NCBI GenBank assembly: GCA_034437895.1
Contig: DAOTTO010000499.1
Span: 1-44,844, forward strand
From: JANRLJ01 sp034437895
GTDB lineage: Bacteria; Chloroflexota; Anaerolineae; Aggregatilineales; Phototrophicaceae
Direction: 5' to 3'
Length of the DNA stretch: 44,844 bases
Shown here: piece by piece, positions 17,229-25,171 of the stretch
How positions within the stretch are numbered: position 1 is the stretch's first letter
Layout of the letters: each line of letters begins with the position of its first letter
Translations under genes and position numbers: made by a program
Notes under the pieces: generated by a model
Told to the model about the DNA's origin: nothing
Seen by the model: only the letters and a program-made list of their open reading frames with translations
Databases searched by the model: none

Positions 17229-18548
17229 ATGTTATTTACCTTGAGTCGCAGATTGAACATTTTCGTATTATTGATAGCGTTAATCCTAATCAATAGTGTG
17301 CAAGCGCAAGACGAAACACCCCTCATCAGCGCCCAATCCTGTGCCGCAGCGGGTTCGCTGGACTTATGGGTATGGGATGCCAATTGGGGCGAAATTTTGG
17401 AAAGATCGGTTGCGGCATGGGAAGCAGCCTATTGTAATGGTGCACAAGTCAATATTGTCGTACATCCTTGGGAGGAATATTGGAATTTAGTCAAAACCGC
17501 CGCCACAGAAGAAGACCTGCCCGATGTACTGAATATGTCGCAAGATCGCTTTTACTTCTATGCCGATAACGAAACCCTGCTTGATCTGCAACCTTATTGG
17601 GATCAATATGGTGTTGATACGACACTTTGGGGAACGGGGCTGGTCGATCCCTATCGCTGGGGCGAGTTCGGTGATCTTTATGCTGGCCCTGTCAATTGGG
17701 ATACCGTTGCCATCTATTACAACAAAGACATGTTCGATGCGGTGGAGTTAGATTATCCGACCTCCGATTGGACATGGGACGAGTTCGCGGCGGATGCTGC
17801 TGCACTAACCAGCGCCGAAAATGATATTTATGGGGCTGCCGTTTACAGTGAATATCAGGCAGGCTATGCAAACTGGATCGCCGCAAGTGGGCTTGCGCCT
17901 ATTGTGCGTGAAGGACGAACAGATTGTACGCTCCAAGAACCCGGCAGCTTAGAAGCGCTTAATTTCTTAAAAGCCCTATATGACGCGGGTCACATGCCAA
18001 GCATGAGCGAGATTGGCGGAAGTTCAGCGGACGATGCCTTCGCCTTTTGGGCAGCTGGGCGCGTAGCGATGATTATAGGCGGATCGTGGAAATTACCACA
18101 AGCCTTTGCCCAAGTAGAGTTTAATTGGGATGTAGTGCGGCTGCCCCGCAATCCCGAAACTGGTCGTAGCCGTTCAATTTTGCATTCAGTCGGTTATGTC
18201 GCAGGGGCCAATACAGATAATCCAGAACTGGCAGCAAACCTTATCCTCTTCCTTTCCAGTGATGAAGGACAGCGTTTCTTTGCAGAAGCAGGCGGTGTTG
18301 CTCCAGCAAATCCCGCACCCAGCCTTCAACAAATTTGGATTGATTCCTTTGGGGATACGGATGTGAATATCCAGACGTTTGTGGATGCCACCCGTGATTC
18401 GCAAGGCGTAACCGTGTTCGACGAAATCTGGGAGTCCATCAATACAGACTTACCTGTCAATATTTTTGGCGCGGCGATGTCTGTAGATGAAGCGACCCAA
18501 ATTGCCTGCGACTTTATCCATACGCAGCTTCCAAGCGCGAACCAATAA
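17229..18548 (+). CDS. Extracellular solute-binding protein, family 1 (sugar ABC transporter)
   Basis: This secreted binding protein of about 440 residues belongs to the carbohydrate uptake (CUT1) class. It has a signal peptide with a hydrophobic core IFVLLIALILINSVQAQ and no lipobox cysteine. Mature features include an aromatic-rich N-lobe (LDLWVWDANWGEILERSV), DVLNMSQDRF, and GRVAMIIGGSWKLPQAF, the family 1 motif for glycine-rich ligand-side turns. The start at 17229 was chosen for its GAGGAG site; an upstream GTG at 17145 would place a charged leader before the signal peptide. No permease or ATPase is adjacent, but a beta-glucosidase follows after a terminator, so the ligand may be a beta-glucoside. 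Confidence 0.85.
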   Translation: MLFTLSRRLNIFVLLIALILINSVQAQDETPLISAQSCAAAGSLDLWVWDANWGEILERSVAAWEAAYCNGAQVNIVVHPWEEYWNLVKTAATEEDLPDVLNMSQDRFYFYADNETLLDLQPYWDQYGVDTTLWGTGLVDPYRWGEFGDLYAGPVNWDTVAIYYNKDMFDAVELDYPTSDWTWDEFAADAAALTSAENDIYGAAVYSEYQAGYANWIAASGLAPIVREGRTDCTLQEPGSLEALNFLKALYDAGHMPSMSEIGGSSADDAFAFWAAGRVAMIIGGSWKLPQAFAQVEFNWDVVRLPRNPETGRSRSILHSVGYVAGANTDNPELAANLILFLSSDEGQRFFAEAGGVAPANPAPSLQQIWIDSFGDTDVNIQTFVDATRDSQGVTVFDEIWESINTDLPVNIFGAAMSVDEATQIACDFIHTQLPSANQ

Positions 18549-18575
18549 AGACCAAAAAATCGCAAAAGGGTCTTT

Positions 18576-18612
18576 GAAGGCGCGTAATGTCACCTGCGCC
18601 TTCTTACTTTAC
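18576..18612 (+). terminator. Terminator hairpin after the sugar-binding protein
   Basis: An 8-bp stem (18576-18583 with 18596-18603), mostly GC, with a 12-nt loop is followed by TTACTTTA. A second, weaker stem pairs AAAGACC with GGTCTTT just before it. Confidence 0.55.
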
Positions 18613-18651
18613 GTATTCTATTAGTAAAAACACTTCAGAAAGGTTAACAAT

Positions 18652-20019
18652 ATGGCTGAGTCTCGCTTATTTCCCGAAAATTTTGTCTGGGGTGCGGCGG
18701 CGGCATCGTATCAAATCGAAGGCGCGGCTTATGAAGACGGAAGAGGGCTTTCGGTTTGGGATATGATGTGTCGCAAAGAGAATGCCATTTGGAATGGTCA
18801 CACAGGTGATGTGGCCTGCGATCATTATCACCGCTACAAAGAAGATGTCCAACTGATGCAATCGCTTGGTCTGCAAGGCTACCGCCTCTCAATCTCATGG
18901 CCTCGTGTGTTGCCAGAGGGCGTTGGACGTGCCAACGAAGCGGGGCTGAATTTTTATGACCGCCTGATCGATGAACTTTTAGCCGCAAAGGTTACGCCTT
19001 ATGTCACCCTATTTCATTGGGATTTCCCCTATGCGCTTTATGCTCGCGGCGGCTGGCTGAATCCTGATAGCCCAGATTGGTTCGCGGAATATACTCAGGT
19101 TATTGTAGATAAACTCTCAGATCGCGTCACTTATTGGATGACACTCAATGAGCCACAATGTTTTATTGGATTAGGGCATCGTGATGGCATTCATGCGCCG
19201 GGGGATAAACTGGGTTGGGCGCAGGTCTTACAAGCAGGCCATCATGCCCTACTGGCACATGGTAAAAGCGTCCAGGCAATCCGCGCCCGCGCTAAAACCA
19301 CACCTATAATCGGTTTTGCACCAGTTGGTGTGGTCTCTATCCCTGCGACGGAAAGCCCCGCCGACATCGAAGCCGCAAGACAGTCGATGTTTAGTGTGTC
19401 AAGCAAAAGTCTCTGGAATAACACTTGGTTCAGCGATCCTGTCTTTAATAAGCAGTATCCGGCGGATGGCCTCGCCATTTTTGGTCAGGATGCACCACAA
19501 GTCAAATCCGGCGATATGGACATTATCGCCCAGCCGCTTGATTTTTATGGTTGCAACATTTATCAAGGCACGGTGGTTAAAGCTGGTGTGGATGGCAAGC
19601 CGGAAGTCGTCCCCTTCCCAGACGGGTATCCGCAATCGGCCTTCCGCTGGTGGATTACGCCCGAATGCCTGTACTGGGGGCCGCGTTTCTTCTGGGAGCA
19701 TCATCACCTGCCCATTATGATTACAGAAAATGGCATTTCCAGCATGGATTGGGTCGCGGTAGACGGCAAAGTCCACGATCCTGGACGCATTGATTATCTT
19801 CAACGCCATCTCTTGGCTTTTGCCCGTGCCGGGGCGGATGGGGTCGATATTCGCGGTTATTTTCAGTGGTCAATTATGGATAACTTTGAATGGGGCGAAG
19901 GCTTTAAAGAGCGTTTCGGGTTGGTCTATGTCGATTACCAGACTCAGCAGCGTATCACTAAAGACTCTGCCCATTGGTACAGTGAAGTGATTCGCACCAA
20001 CGGGCAATCGCTCCGCTAA
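18652..20019 (+). CDS. Beta-glucosidase, glycoside hydrolase family 1
   Basis: This is a cytoplasmic GH1 enzyme of 455 residues, the normal single-domain length, with no signal peptide. It opens with the family start FPENFVWGAAAASYQIEGA. The acid/base glutamate is in TLNEP (E about 167) and the nucleophile in ITENG (E about 359). The C-terminal DNFEWGEGFKERFGLVYVDY is the standard GH1 aglycone-site motif. It should hydrolyse beta-glucosides or related disaccharides brought in by the upstream binding protein. AAAGG precedes the ATG. A bidirectional terminator follows. Confidence 0.95.
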   Translation: MAESRLFPENFVWGAAAASYQIEGAAYEDGRGLSVWDMMCRKENAIWNGHTGDVACDHYHRYKEDVQLMQSLGLQGYRLSISWPRVLPEGVGRANEAGLNFYDRLIDELLAAKVTPYVTLFHWDFPYALYARGGWLNPDSPDWFAEYTQVIVDKLSDRVTYWMTLNEPQCFIGLGHRDGIHAPGDKLGWAQVLQAGHHALLAHGKSVQAIRARAKTTPIIGFAPVGVVSIPATESPADIEAARQSMFSVSSKSLWNNTWFSDPVFNKQYPADGLAIFGQDAPQVKSGDMDIIAQPLDFYGCNIYQGTVVKAGVDGKPEVVPFPDGYPQSAFRWWITPECLYWGPRFFWEHHHLPIMITENGISSMDWVAVDGKVHDPGRIDYLQRHLLAFARAGADGVDIRGYFQWSIMDNFEWGEGFKERFGLVYVDYQTQQRITKDSAHWYSEVIRTNGQSLR

Positions 20020-20027
20020 TTATGTGA

Positions 20028-20058
20028 GGGGTAAGCCAATGATGACTTACCCCATTTT
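20028..20058. terminator. Bidirectional terminator between convergent genes
   Basis: An 8-bp perfect stem (20028-20035 with 20046-20053) with a 10-nt loop is followed by ATTTTAC. It separates the beta-glucosidase from the convergent aldo/keto reductase. Confidence 0.6.
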
Positions 20059-20076
20059 ACATTATTGCACTAGGAA

Positions 20077-20931
20077 TTAACCAATTGAAGCCACTTCTTC
20101 GGGCGTAAACGTAATTTCAGCAGCGGCGATATTTTCCTCTAAATGTTCTACCGAGGATGTACCCGGAATAAGCAGCATAACCGGAGAACGATGCAGCAAC
20201 CAAGCTAAAGCAAGCTGTCCGGTTGTGACTTGATGCCGTGCAGCAGCGCTCATCAATGGGCTTCCCTCTTTCGTTAAGTCACTGGCAGCCAGCGGAAACC
20301 AGGGGATAAAGCCAATATTTTCGCGTTCACACATCTTAAGCACATCTTCAGAAGCGCGATCCGTCAAATTATAACGATTTTGCACAGAAACAATCGGGAC
20401 AATCCCCATTGCCATCTGTAGCTGCTCCACTGAAACGTTGCTTAACCCGACGTGACGAATCTTCCCCTGTTTTTGCAGATCAGCCAACGTACCAACTGAG
20501 TCTTCAAACGGCACTTTAGGATCGGGACGATGGAATTGGTAAAGATCAATCCGCTCCAATTTCAAACGTTTAAGGCTGCCTTCGATGGCTTCGCGTAGAT
20601 GTTCAGGGCGACCATCAGGATACCAATCGCCGGGGCCACCACGCAGCAAACCACCTTTAGTCGCAATCACCAAATCGGCTGGATAAGGATGCAGCGCCTC
20701 AGCGATCAAACGTTCACTTACGTCTGGACCATAGGCATCGGCTGTGTCGATAAAGTTCACACCAAGTTCAACCGCCCGCCGCAGCACTTGTTTCGCTTTT
20801 TCGGGGTCAGCGGGTTCTCCCCAAATACCCTGACCCGTGATTCGCATCGCGCCGTAGCCCATACGGTTAATCGTCATATCGCCGCCCAGCGTAAACGTGC
20901 CTCCGGCAGCAGCATTAGGTCGTGTCGTCAT
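20077..20931 (-). CDS. Aldo/keto reductase
   Basis: This is an NADPH-dependent TIM-barrel reductase of 284 residues. The catalytic tetrad is visible: D and Y in FIDTADAYGPDVSE, K in VIATKGG and H in LYQFHRPD. The C-terminal cofactor-binding loop LLIPGTSSVEHLEENIAAAE is also present. It probably reduces or oxidises a sugar or aldehyde within the putative LacI-controlled group. It is 51 bp downstream of the Gfo/Idh gene and is the last gene of that minus-strand group. Confidence 0.9.
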   Translation of the reverse strand: MTTRPNAAAGGTFTLGGDMTINRMGYGAMRITGQGIWGEPADPEKAKQVLRRAVELGVNFIDTADAYGPDVSERLIAEALHPYPADLVIATKGGLLRGGPGDWYPDGRPEHLREAIEGSLKRLKLERIDLYQFHRPDPKVPFEDSVGTLADLQKQGKIRHVGLSNVSVEQLQMAMGIVPIVSVQNRYNLTDRASEDVLKMCERENIGFIPWFPLAASDLTKEGSPLMSAAARHQVTTGQLALAWLLHRSPVMLLIPGTSSVEHLEENIAAAEITFTPEEVASIG

Positions 20932-20982
20932 TATTTCAGCTCCTTACAATCGATAATCACTTCTATAAGACAGAAACAAGCC

Positions 20983-21966
20983 CTATTCCTTACCTCGTGC
21001 AGAGGCTAATAAAGCATCAATCACCTGCATATTGGCGACAGCATCCTGCGGTTTAAAACGCGGTGGACGGTTACTCAATAAGGCATCTGCAAAATCTTCC
21101 ACCATCAGAGTGTATTGATTGATCGGTGGCGTGGTGATTTCCTGATAACGATCACCCTGCCAAACGCGGATTTTCGTCGCGCTCTCTGCTGTGGGGACAA
21201 AAGCCTCCTCCACGAGAATACGCCCTTCTGTTCCGCGCAAATCATAGGTATGTACACGCTGCGCCCGCAAACTGCAATCAAAATGTCCAACTACACCTGA
21301 TGGAAATATCAGCGTTCCCGCGAGACTTTCATCAACCTCAGTCTGCACACCGAGACGGGCGACGGCCTTTGCCTGAATCGGTTCCTCACCCGTCATTAAC
21401 CGCATAACATTAATACAATAGCACCCTACATCCATCACCGCGCCACCTGCCAGCGTTTTGCTCAGACGAATATTTTCTTCGCTGCGGAGGGGAAACGTAA
21501 ATGTTGCGCTGATGGTTTGCAGGTCGCCAATCGCCCCATCTGCCAACATCTGTTTAACATGGGTCGTCTGGGGATGAAAGCGGTACATGAACGCCTCGGC
21601 AAATAGCACCTGACGCGCTGCAAAAGCATCAACAATCCGTTGTGCCTCCGTCGCGTTACTAGCAAGTGGTTTTTCGCACAGAGTCGCTTTGCTGGCTTCC
21701 GCGCAGCGAATACTCCATTCAGCATGTTCGCTATTAGGGACGGGAATATAAATCGCGTCGATATTTGGGTCCTCGATCAGCGCTTCATAGCTGCCATAGG
21801 CAGTTGGGATATTTGTCGCAGTAGCAAAAGCCTGTGCTTTTTCCAAGTTTCGGCTGGCAACTGCTGCGACCTGTCCATTATTGGATTGATGGATGGCAGG
21901 GATGACTCTTCCCCGCCCGATATTGGCTGTACTTAGGATTCCCCATCGAATTTTGTCTGACATCAC
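20983..21966 (-). CDS. Gfo/Idh/MocA-family oxidoreductase
   Basis: This is an NAD(P)-dependent sugar or inositol dehydrogenase of 327 residues. It has an N-terminal Rossmann fold (IRWGILSTANIGRGRVIPAI), the catalytic-site CEKPLA, and the GGAVMDVGCYCINVMRL motif of the C-terminal domain. The start may be either of two consecutive ATG codons. It lies between the PhyH-type gene and the aldo/keto reductase, as expected for a sugar-modification pathway. The substrate cannot be read from the sequence. Confidence 0.9.
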   Translation of the reverse strand: MMSDKIRWGILSTANIGRGRVIPAIHQSNNGQVAAVASRNLEKAQAFATATNIPTAYGSYEALIEDPNIDAIYIPVPNSEHAEWSIRCAEASKATLCEKPLASNATEAQRIVDAFAARQVLFAEAFMYRFHPQTTHVKQMLADGAIGDLQTISATFTFPLRSEENIRLSKTLAGGAVMDVGCYCINVMRLMTGEEPIQAKAVARLGVQTEVDESLAGTLIFPSGVVGHFDCSLRAQRVHTYDLRGTEGRILVEEAFVPTAESATKIRVWQGDRYQEITTPPINQYTLMVEDFADALLSNRPPRFKPQDAVANMQVIDALLASARGKE

Positions 21967-22039
21967 GGCTGCACTTTCTGTTTGATCTGATTTGCAACGA
22001 TCATAACGCAGGGCATGATTTTAGGCATCCGGGCATCAG

Positions 22040-22978
22040 CTAGTTATGAGGCCGTGCCAGTCGTGCTTTTTGTTCTTCCAACATTTTGTGTTCAAGATGA
22101 ACACGCGCTGGTACAACCTTCTTGCGAGTCGCAGTCATCTTAAAAGCTAAACGATCTACATTGAGCGCATTCAAAATGACCTGCTCAACTAACGAGAATT
22201 CGTCTGGATTTTCACGATTGAAGTTCATTGGCTGTTGAAGGGGAATACTAGCATGAGTTATGAACGATGGAATAGGTGTGCAGTTACGCGAGAAGGTATG
22301 CAACATCAATGGATGTACCATGATGACATCACCAGCCTCGCCACTAAGTTCAACAAAATTGCTACATTGTGCTGCTATCGCGCCCCATAACGGGCTATCT
22401 GGCAGGATTCCTTCGGGATGCTCCAGAAGCATCTGTACAATAGATTGTATCGAATCCAGCGCAAGAAATGTCCCCCCTCCTTGATGAGGGATGTCTTGCC
22501 AAATAACCACTTGGACTAATCCTTGCTCATTGCTATCCAGAAAATGCACAAAATCATCGCCACCCACATGCCAATTGGCATCGTGAAGCGAAGGTGGCTG
22601 CCAAGCACAATCCGCCCCATCGTGGAAATTAACGATAAAACTATCGCCCCAAAATTGTAGATGCGGTGTTTTGACGCGGCATTCATCCCCTAACAAATCA
22701 CAAGCAGCGCCCCACCCCAGCGGTGATAATTCTTTAATCCTAAAATAGTTATAAGCTGGTGTATGGATTATCCCTTTTGCCCATGTCATTGAATCGGCAG
22801 GATTAAATCCAAGACGTTCATAAGCAAGATCAACCCATATTTTTGCAAAATCACGCGAAAAGCAATTTTTGATAATCACAAAACCGTTATTAAGAAAATG
22901 CTGGACTTGTTTTTCATTAAGTATCAAATAAGGCATCGGATTTACCTCTATTCGCTCATCTAAAAACATCTCTTTCAT
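22040..22978 (-). CDS. Phytanoyl-CoA dioxygenase (PhyH)-family protein
   Basis: This 312-residue protein has the PhyH double-stranded beta-helix pattern, a non-haem Fe(II)/2-oxoglutarate oxygenase fold. Probable iron ligands are the H and D of NWHVGGDDF and the distal H of MLHTFSRN; QGGGTFLALDS is the usual central turn. The N-terminus (QVQHFLNNGFVIIKNCFS) is the standard family opening. GGAGG lies 6-7 bases before the ATG, and the LacI gene ends 18 bp upstream, so the two are co-transcribed. The spacing of the first metal pair differs from the classic HxD, so activity is not assured. Confidence 0.75.
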   Translation of the reverse strand: MKEMFLDERIEVNPMPYLILNEKQVQHFLNNGFVIIKNCFSRDFAKIWVDLAYERLGFNPADSMTWAKGIIHTPAYNYFRIKELSPLGWGAACDLLGDECRVKTPHLQFWGDSFIVNFHDGADCAWQPPSLHDANWHVGGDDFVHFLDSNEQGLVQVVIWQDIPHQGGGTFLALDSIQSIVQMLLEHPEGILPDSPLWGAIAAQCSNFVELSGEAGDVIMVHPLMLHTFSRNCTPIPSFITHASIPLQQPMNFNRENPDEFSLVEQVILNALNVDRLAFKMTATRKKVVPARVHLEHKMLEEQKARLARPHN

Positions 22979-22996
22979 CGTTGTCCTCCTTAATTT

Positions 22997-24013
22997 TTAG
23001 GGTATGCGGCGAACTGAATCGCGCACAATCAATTGCGTATTGACCGTAACGGTCATCGTCGTGCGGGCGTGATTCTCGGCACGATCACGCAACTGCCGTA
23101 CCCCCATCACACCCATCAGAATTTTGTCTACATGCACTGTCGTTAATGCCGGGACAATTTCTTGCGCGAAATCAATATCATCGAACCCAATCAGCGAAAG
23201 GTCATCCGGTACGCTCAGTTCCAAATCTTGGGCCGCCTTGAGTACACCCATTGCCACTTCATCATTGCACGCAAAAATCGCGGTAATCCCAGGGAAACGA
23301 CGCAGCATTCGAATTGTATCTTCGTAGGCCGTTTCACGAGAAAGCAATCCGTCTTCGATATAACAATCTTGAATACCATGATGTTTGAGCGCCCGCATAT
23401 AGCCCTTCCGACGCTCACGGATACTCGGATACCCATCCGCAATGCTACCGATTAGCCCAATTCGGGTATGGCCTTGTTGAATAAGATACGACACCGCCGT
23501 ATATGCTCCGTTAATATTATCGCTGATTACGCTGTCGAACTGCTGCTGCTCGGAATAAGCATCCACTAAAACAATCGGCTTTTGCGCGATTTCATCGACC
23601 CTTTCTTCTAAAGTTGCGCCCACGACCAATACGCCATCAACCCGACTATCTGTCAGCATCGACGGCATGGACAAGGGACGGTTGCGCGAATCAACCGCGA
23701 TGTTCGCATACATCAGGCTCAGATTTTGCCGCTGACACTCACGCTCTACCCCTGCCAAGACGTGCGAATAGAAAGGATTAATCAGCGGGCTGTCAGTGGT
23801 GCGCTTGATGAGCACTCCGACCACAGCAAGTTTATTGGTCATCGGGGAGGACAAGCGGATTTGCTGTTGATAGCCGAGCGCGACGGCTGCTTCCAGAACG
23901 CGCTCACGCGTTTCTTGAGCCACATTCGGGCGATTATTCAATGCTTGTGAGGCCGTGCTTAAAGAAACACCGGCGCGTTTAGCGACTTCACGCAGATTAG
24001 AAGGAGGTGTCAT
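22997..24013 (-). CDS. LacI-family transcriptional regulator
   Basis: This is a 338-residue repressor with an N-terminal helix-turn-helix (NLREVAKRAGVSLSTASQAL, then the hinge region RERVLEAAVALGY) and a PBP1-like sugar-sensing domain (VVGVLIKR, GVLVVGATLEE, AIFACNDEVAMGVL, LIGFDDIDFAQEIVPALTTV). It is likely to control itself, the three minus-strand genes that follow, and perhaps the divergent SDR/glycosidase pair, because two palindromes lie in the shared 252-bp intergenic region. Confidence 0.92.
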   Translation of the reverse strand: MTPPSNLREVAKRAGVSLSTASQALNNRPNVAQETRERVLEAAVALGYQQQIRLSSPMTNKLAVVGVLIKRTTDSPLINPFYSHVLAGVERECQRQNLSLMYANIAVDSRNRPLSMPSMLTDSRVDGVLVVGATLEERVDEIAQKPIVLVDAYSEQQQFDSVISDNINGAYTAVSYLIQQGHTRIGLIGSIADGYPSIRERRKGYMRALKHHGIQDCYIEDGLLSRETAYEDTIRMLRRFPGITAIFACNDEVAMGVLKAAQDLELSVPDDLSLIGFDDIDFAQEIVPALTTVHVDKILMGVMGVRQLRDRAENHARTTMTVTVNTQLIVRDSVRRIP

Positions 24014-24024
24014 AAAAACAAACT

Positions 24025-24036
24025 CGAACTTGTTCG
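24025..24036. promoter_or_regulatory. Palindrome near the lacI start, candidate autoregulatory operator
   Basis: CGAACTTGTTCG has perfect 5-bp arms around TT. It lies 12 bp before the lacI start codon and just downstream of its predicted transcription start, where bound repressor would block the gene. Confidence 0.4.
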
Positions 24037-24057
24037 GTAAACATTTTTAATAAAGCG

Positions 24058-24086
24058 AAGATACCATGTCTTACGATTTGTGTCAA
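24058..24086 (-). promoter_or_regulatory. Predicted sigma-70 promoter of lacI
   Basis: On the minus strand a perfect -35 TTGACA (24081-24086) and -10 TATCTT (24058-24063) are 17 bp apart. Transcription would start near 24051 and run into lacI. Confidence 0.5.
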
Positions 24087-24202
24087 ACAGAAGTGGCAAT
24101 CATCGAGTCACGTTATTCCCTCAAAACGCCCTCAGATTGGGTGGAAATGAAGACCATAAAAAAATCTATATAGGTTTGTCTGTAATGTCTTCTCTGCTTT
24201 GC

Positions 24203-24219
24203 AATCTAATCGTTAGATT
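24203..24219. promoter_or_regulatory. 17-bp palindrome upstream of the SDR gene, candidate operator
   Basis: The arms AATCTAA and TTAGATT are perfect and are separated by TCG. The site is 46 bp upstream of the SDR start, in the intergenic region shared with lacI. Its sequence differs from the palindrome at 24025, so a second regulator is possible. Confidence 0.45.
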
Positions 24220-24265
24220 AGTGACGATAATAAAATAAGCATTCATCACAGGAGGGATCAACATC

Positions 24266-25099
24266 ATGCAAGGGTTAGAAGGCAAGAACGTCATCGTGAC
24301 GGGGGGAAGTTCGGGGATTGGTCAAGCGGTTGCGATTCGGTTAGGGGCTGAAGGCGCAAATGTCGCCATTGGCTATCGCAAAGGCTTAGAAGAAGCCAAA
24401 CACACAGAAGAAGAAGTGCATCGTCAAGCGGAAGCGCATTGGCACGAGGCTGTAGGCCAAATCCACGCCGCAGGAGGCAAAACACTGCTGGTTCAGGCCG
24501 ATGTTTCTCAAGAAGAAGATGTGAAACAGATGTACGAACAAGTGATGAGCGCCTTCGGCGGGGTCGATATTCTCATCAATAATGCCGGGTTCCAAATTTC
24601 AGGCCCGTCGCATGAAATTCCAGTGGAATCTTTTGATCGCGTGATTGCGACAAACCTAAGGGGTGCCTTTATGTGCGCTCAGAGAGCGATTGCTCATTGG
24701 CTTGAAAAGGATAAAGCAGGCGTGATTATCAACGTCAGCAGCGTACATCAAGCGATCCCTAAACCCAATTACATTGGCTATTCGGCCAGCAAAGGCGGGA
24801 TGCAAAACCTTACGCAGACACTCGCGTTGGAATATGCCGGACGCAAGATTCGCGTCAATGCAATTGCCCCAGGCGCAACCGTCACTCCGATCAATCGCGC
24901 TTGGGTAGATGATCCTGTAAAACGTCAGGAAGTCGTCCAACATATCCCGATGGGACGCGCTGGGACAGCCGAAGAAATGGCAGCAGTAACCGCCTTCTTA
25001 TGCTCAGATGAAGCTGCATATATCACAGGACAGACTATTTTCATTGATGGGGGGCTAACGCTGTATGCAGATTTCCGTTCTCCCTGGTCCTCAGAGTGA
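24266..25099 (+). CDS. Short-chain dehydrogenase/reductase, glucose 1-dehydrogenase-like
   Basis: This is a classical SDR of 277 residues. It has the cofactor loop TGGSSGIGQ, NNAG, the catalytic serine in NVSSVH (about 159), and YSASK (Y about 172, K about 176). The C-terminal GQTIFIDGGLTLY is the usual ending of glucose 1-dehydrogenase-like members. An extra charged stretch (about 38-65, EEAKHTEEEVHRQAEAHWHE) lengthens the segment after the second strand, so it is slightly larger than average. GGAGGG lies 9 bases before the ATG. It is followed by the GH63-like glycosidase. Confidence 0.9.
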   Translation: MQGLEGKNVIVTGGSSGIGQAVAIRLGAEGANVAIGYRKGLEEAKHTEEEVHRQAEAHWHEAVGQIHAAGGKTLLVQADVSQEEDVKQMYEQVMSAFGGVDILINNAGFQISGPSHEIPVESFDRVIATNLRGAFMCAQRAIAHWLEKDKAGVIINVSSVHQAIPKPNYIGYSASKGGMQNLTQTLALEYAGRKIRVNAIAPGATVTPINRAWVDDPVKRQEVVQHIPMGRAGTAEEMAAVTAFLCSDEAAYITGQTIFIDGGLTLYADFRSPWSSE

Positions 25100-25171
25100 G
25101 GATTAAGTCACTCGTTTTAGGGTGTTTTTATCATTCAATTTACACGAAGACTACTTAAGCAAGGGGGCGAT

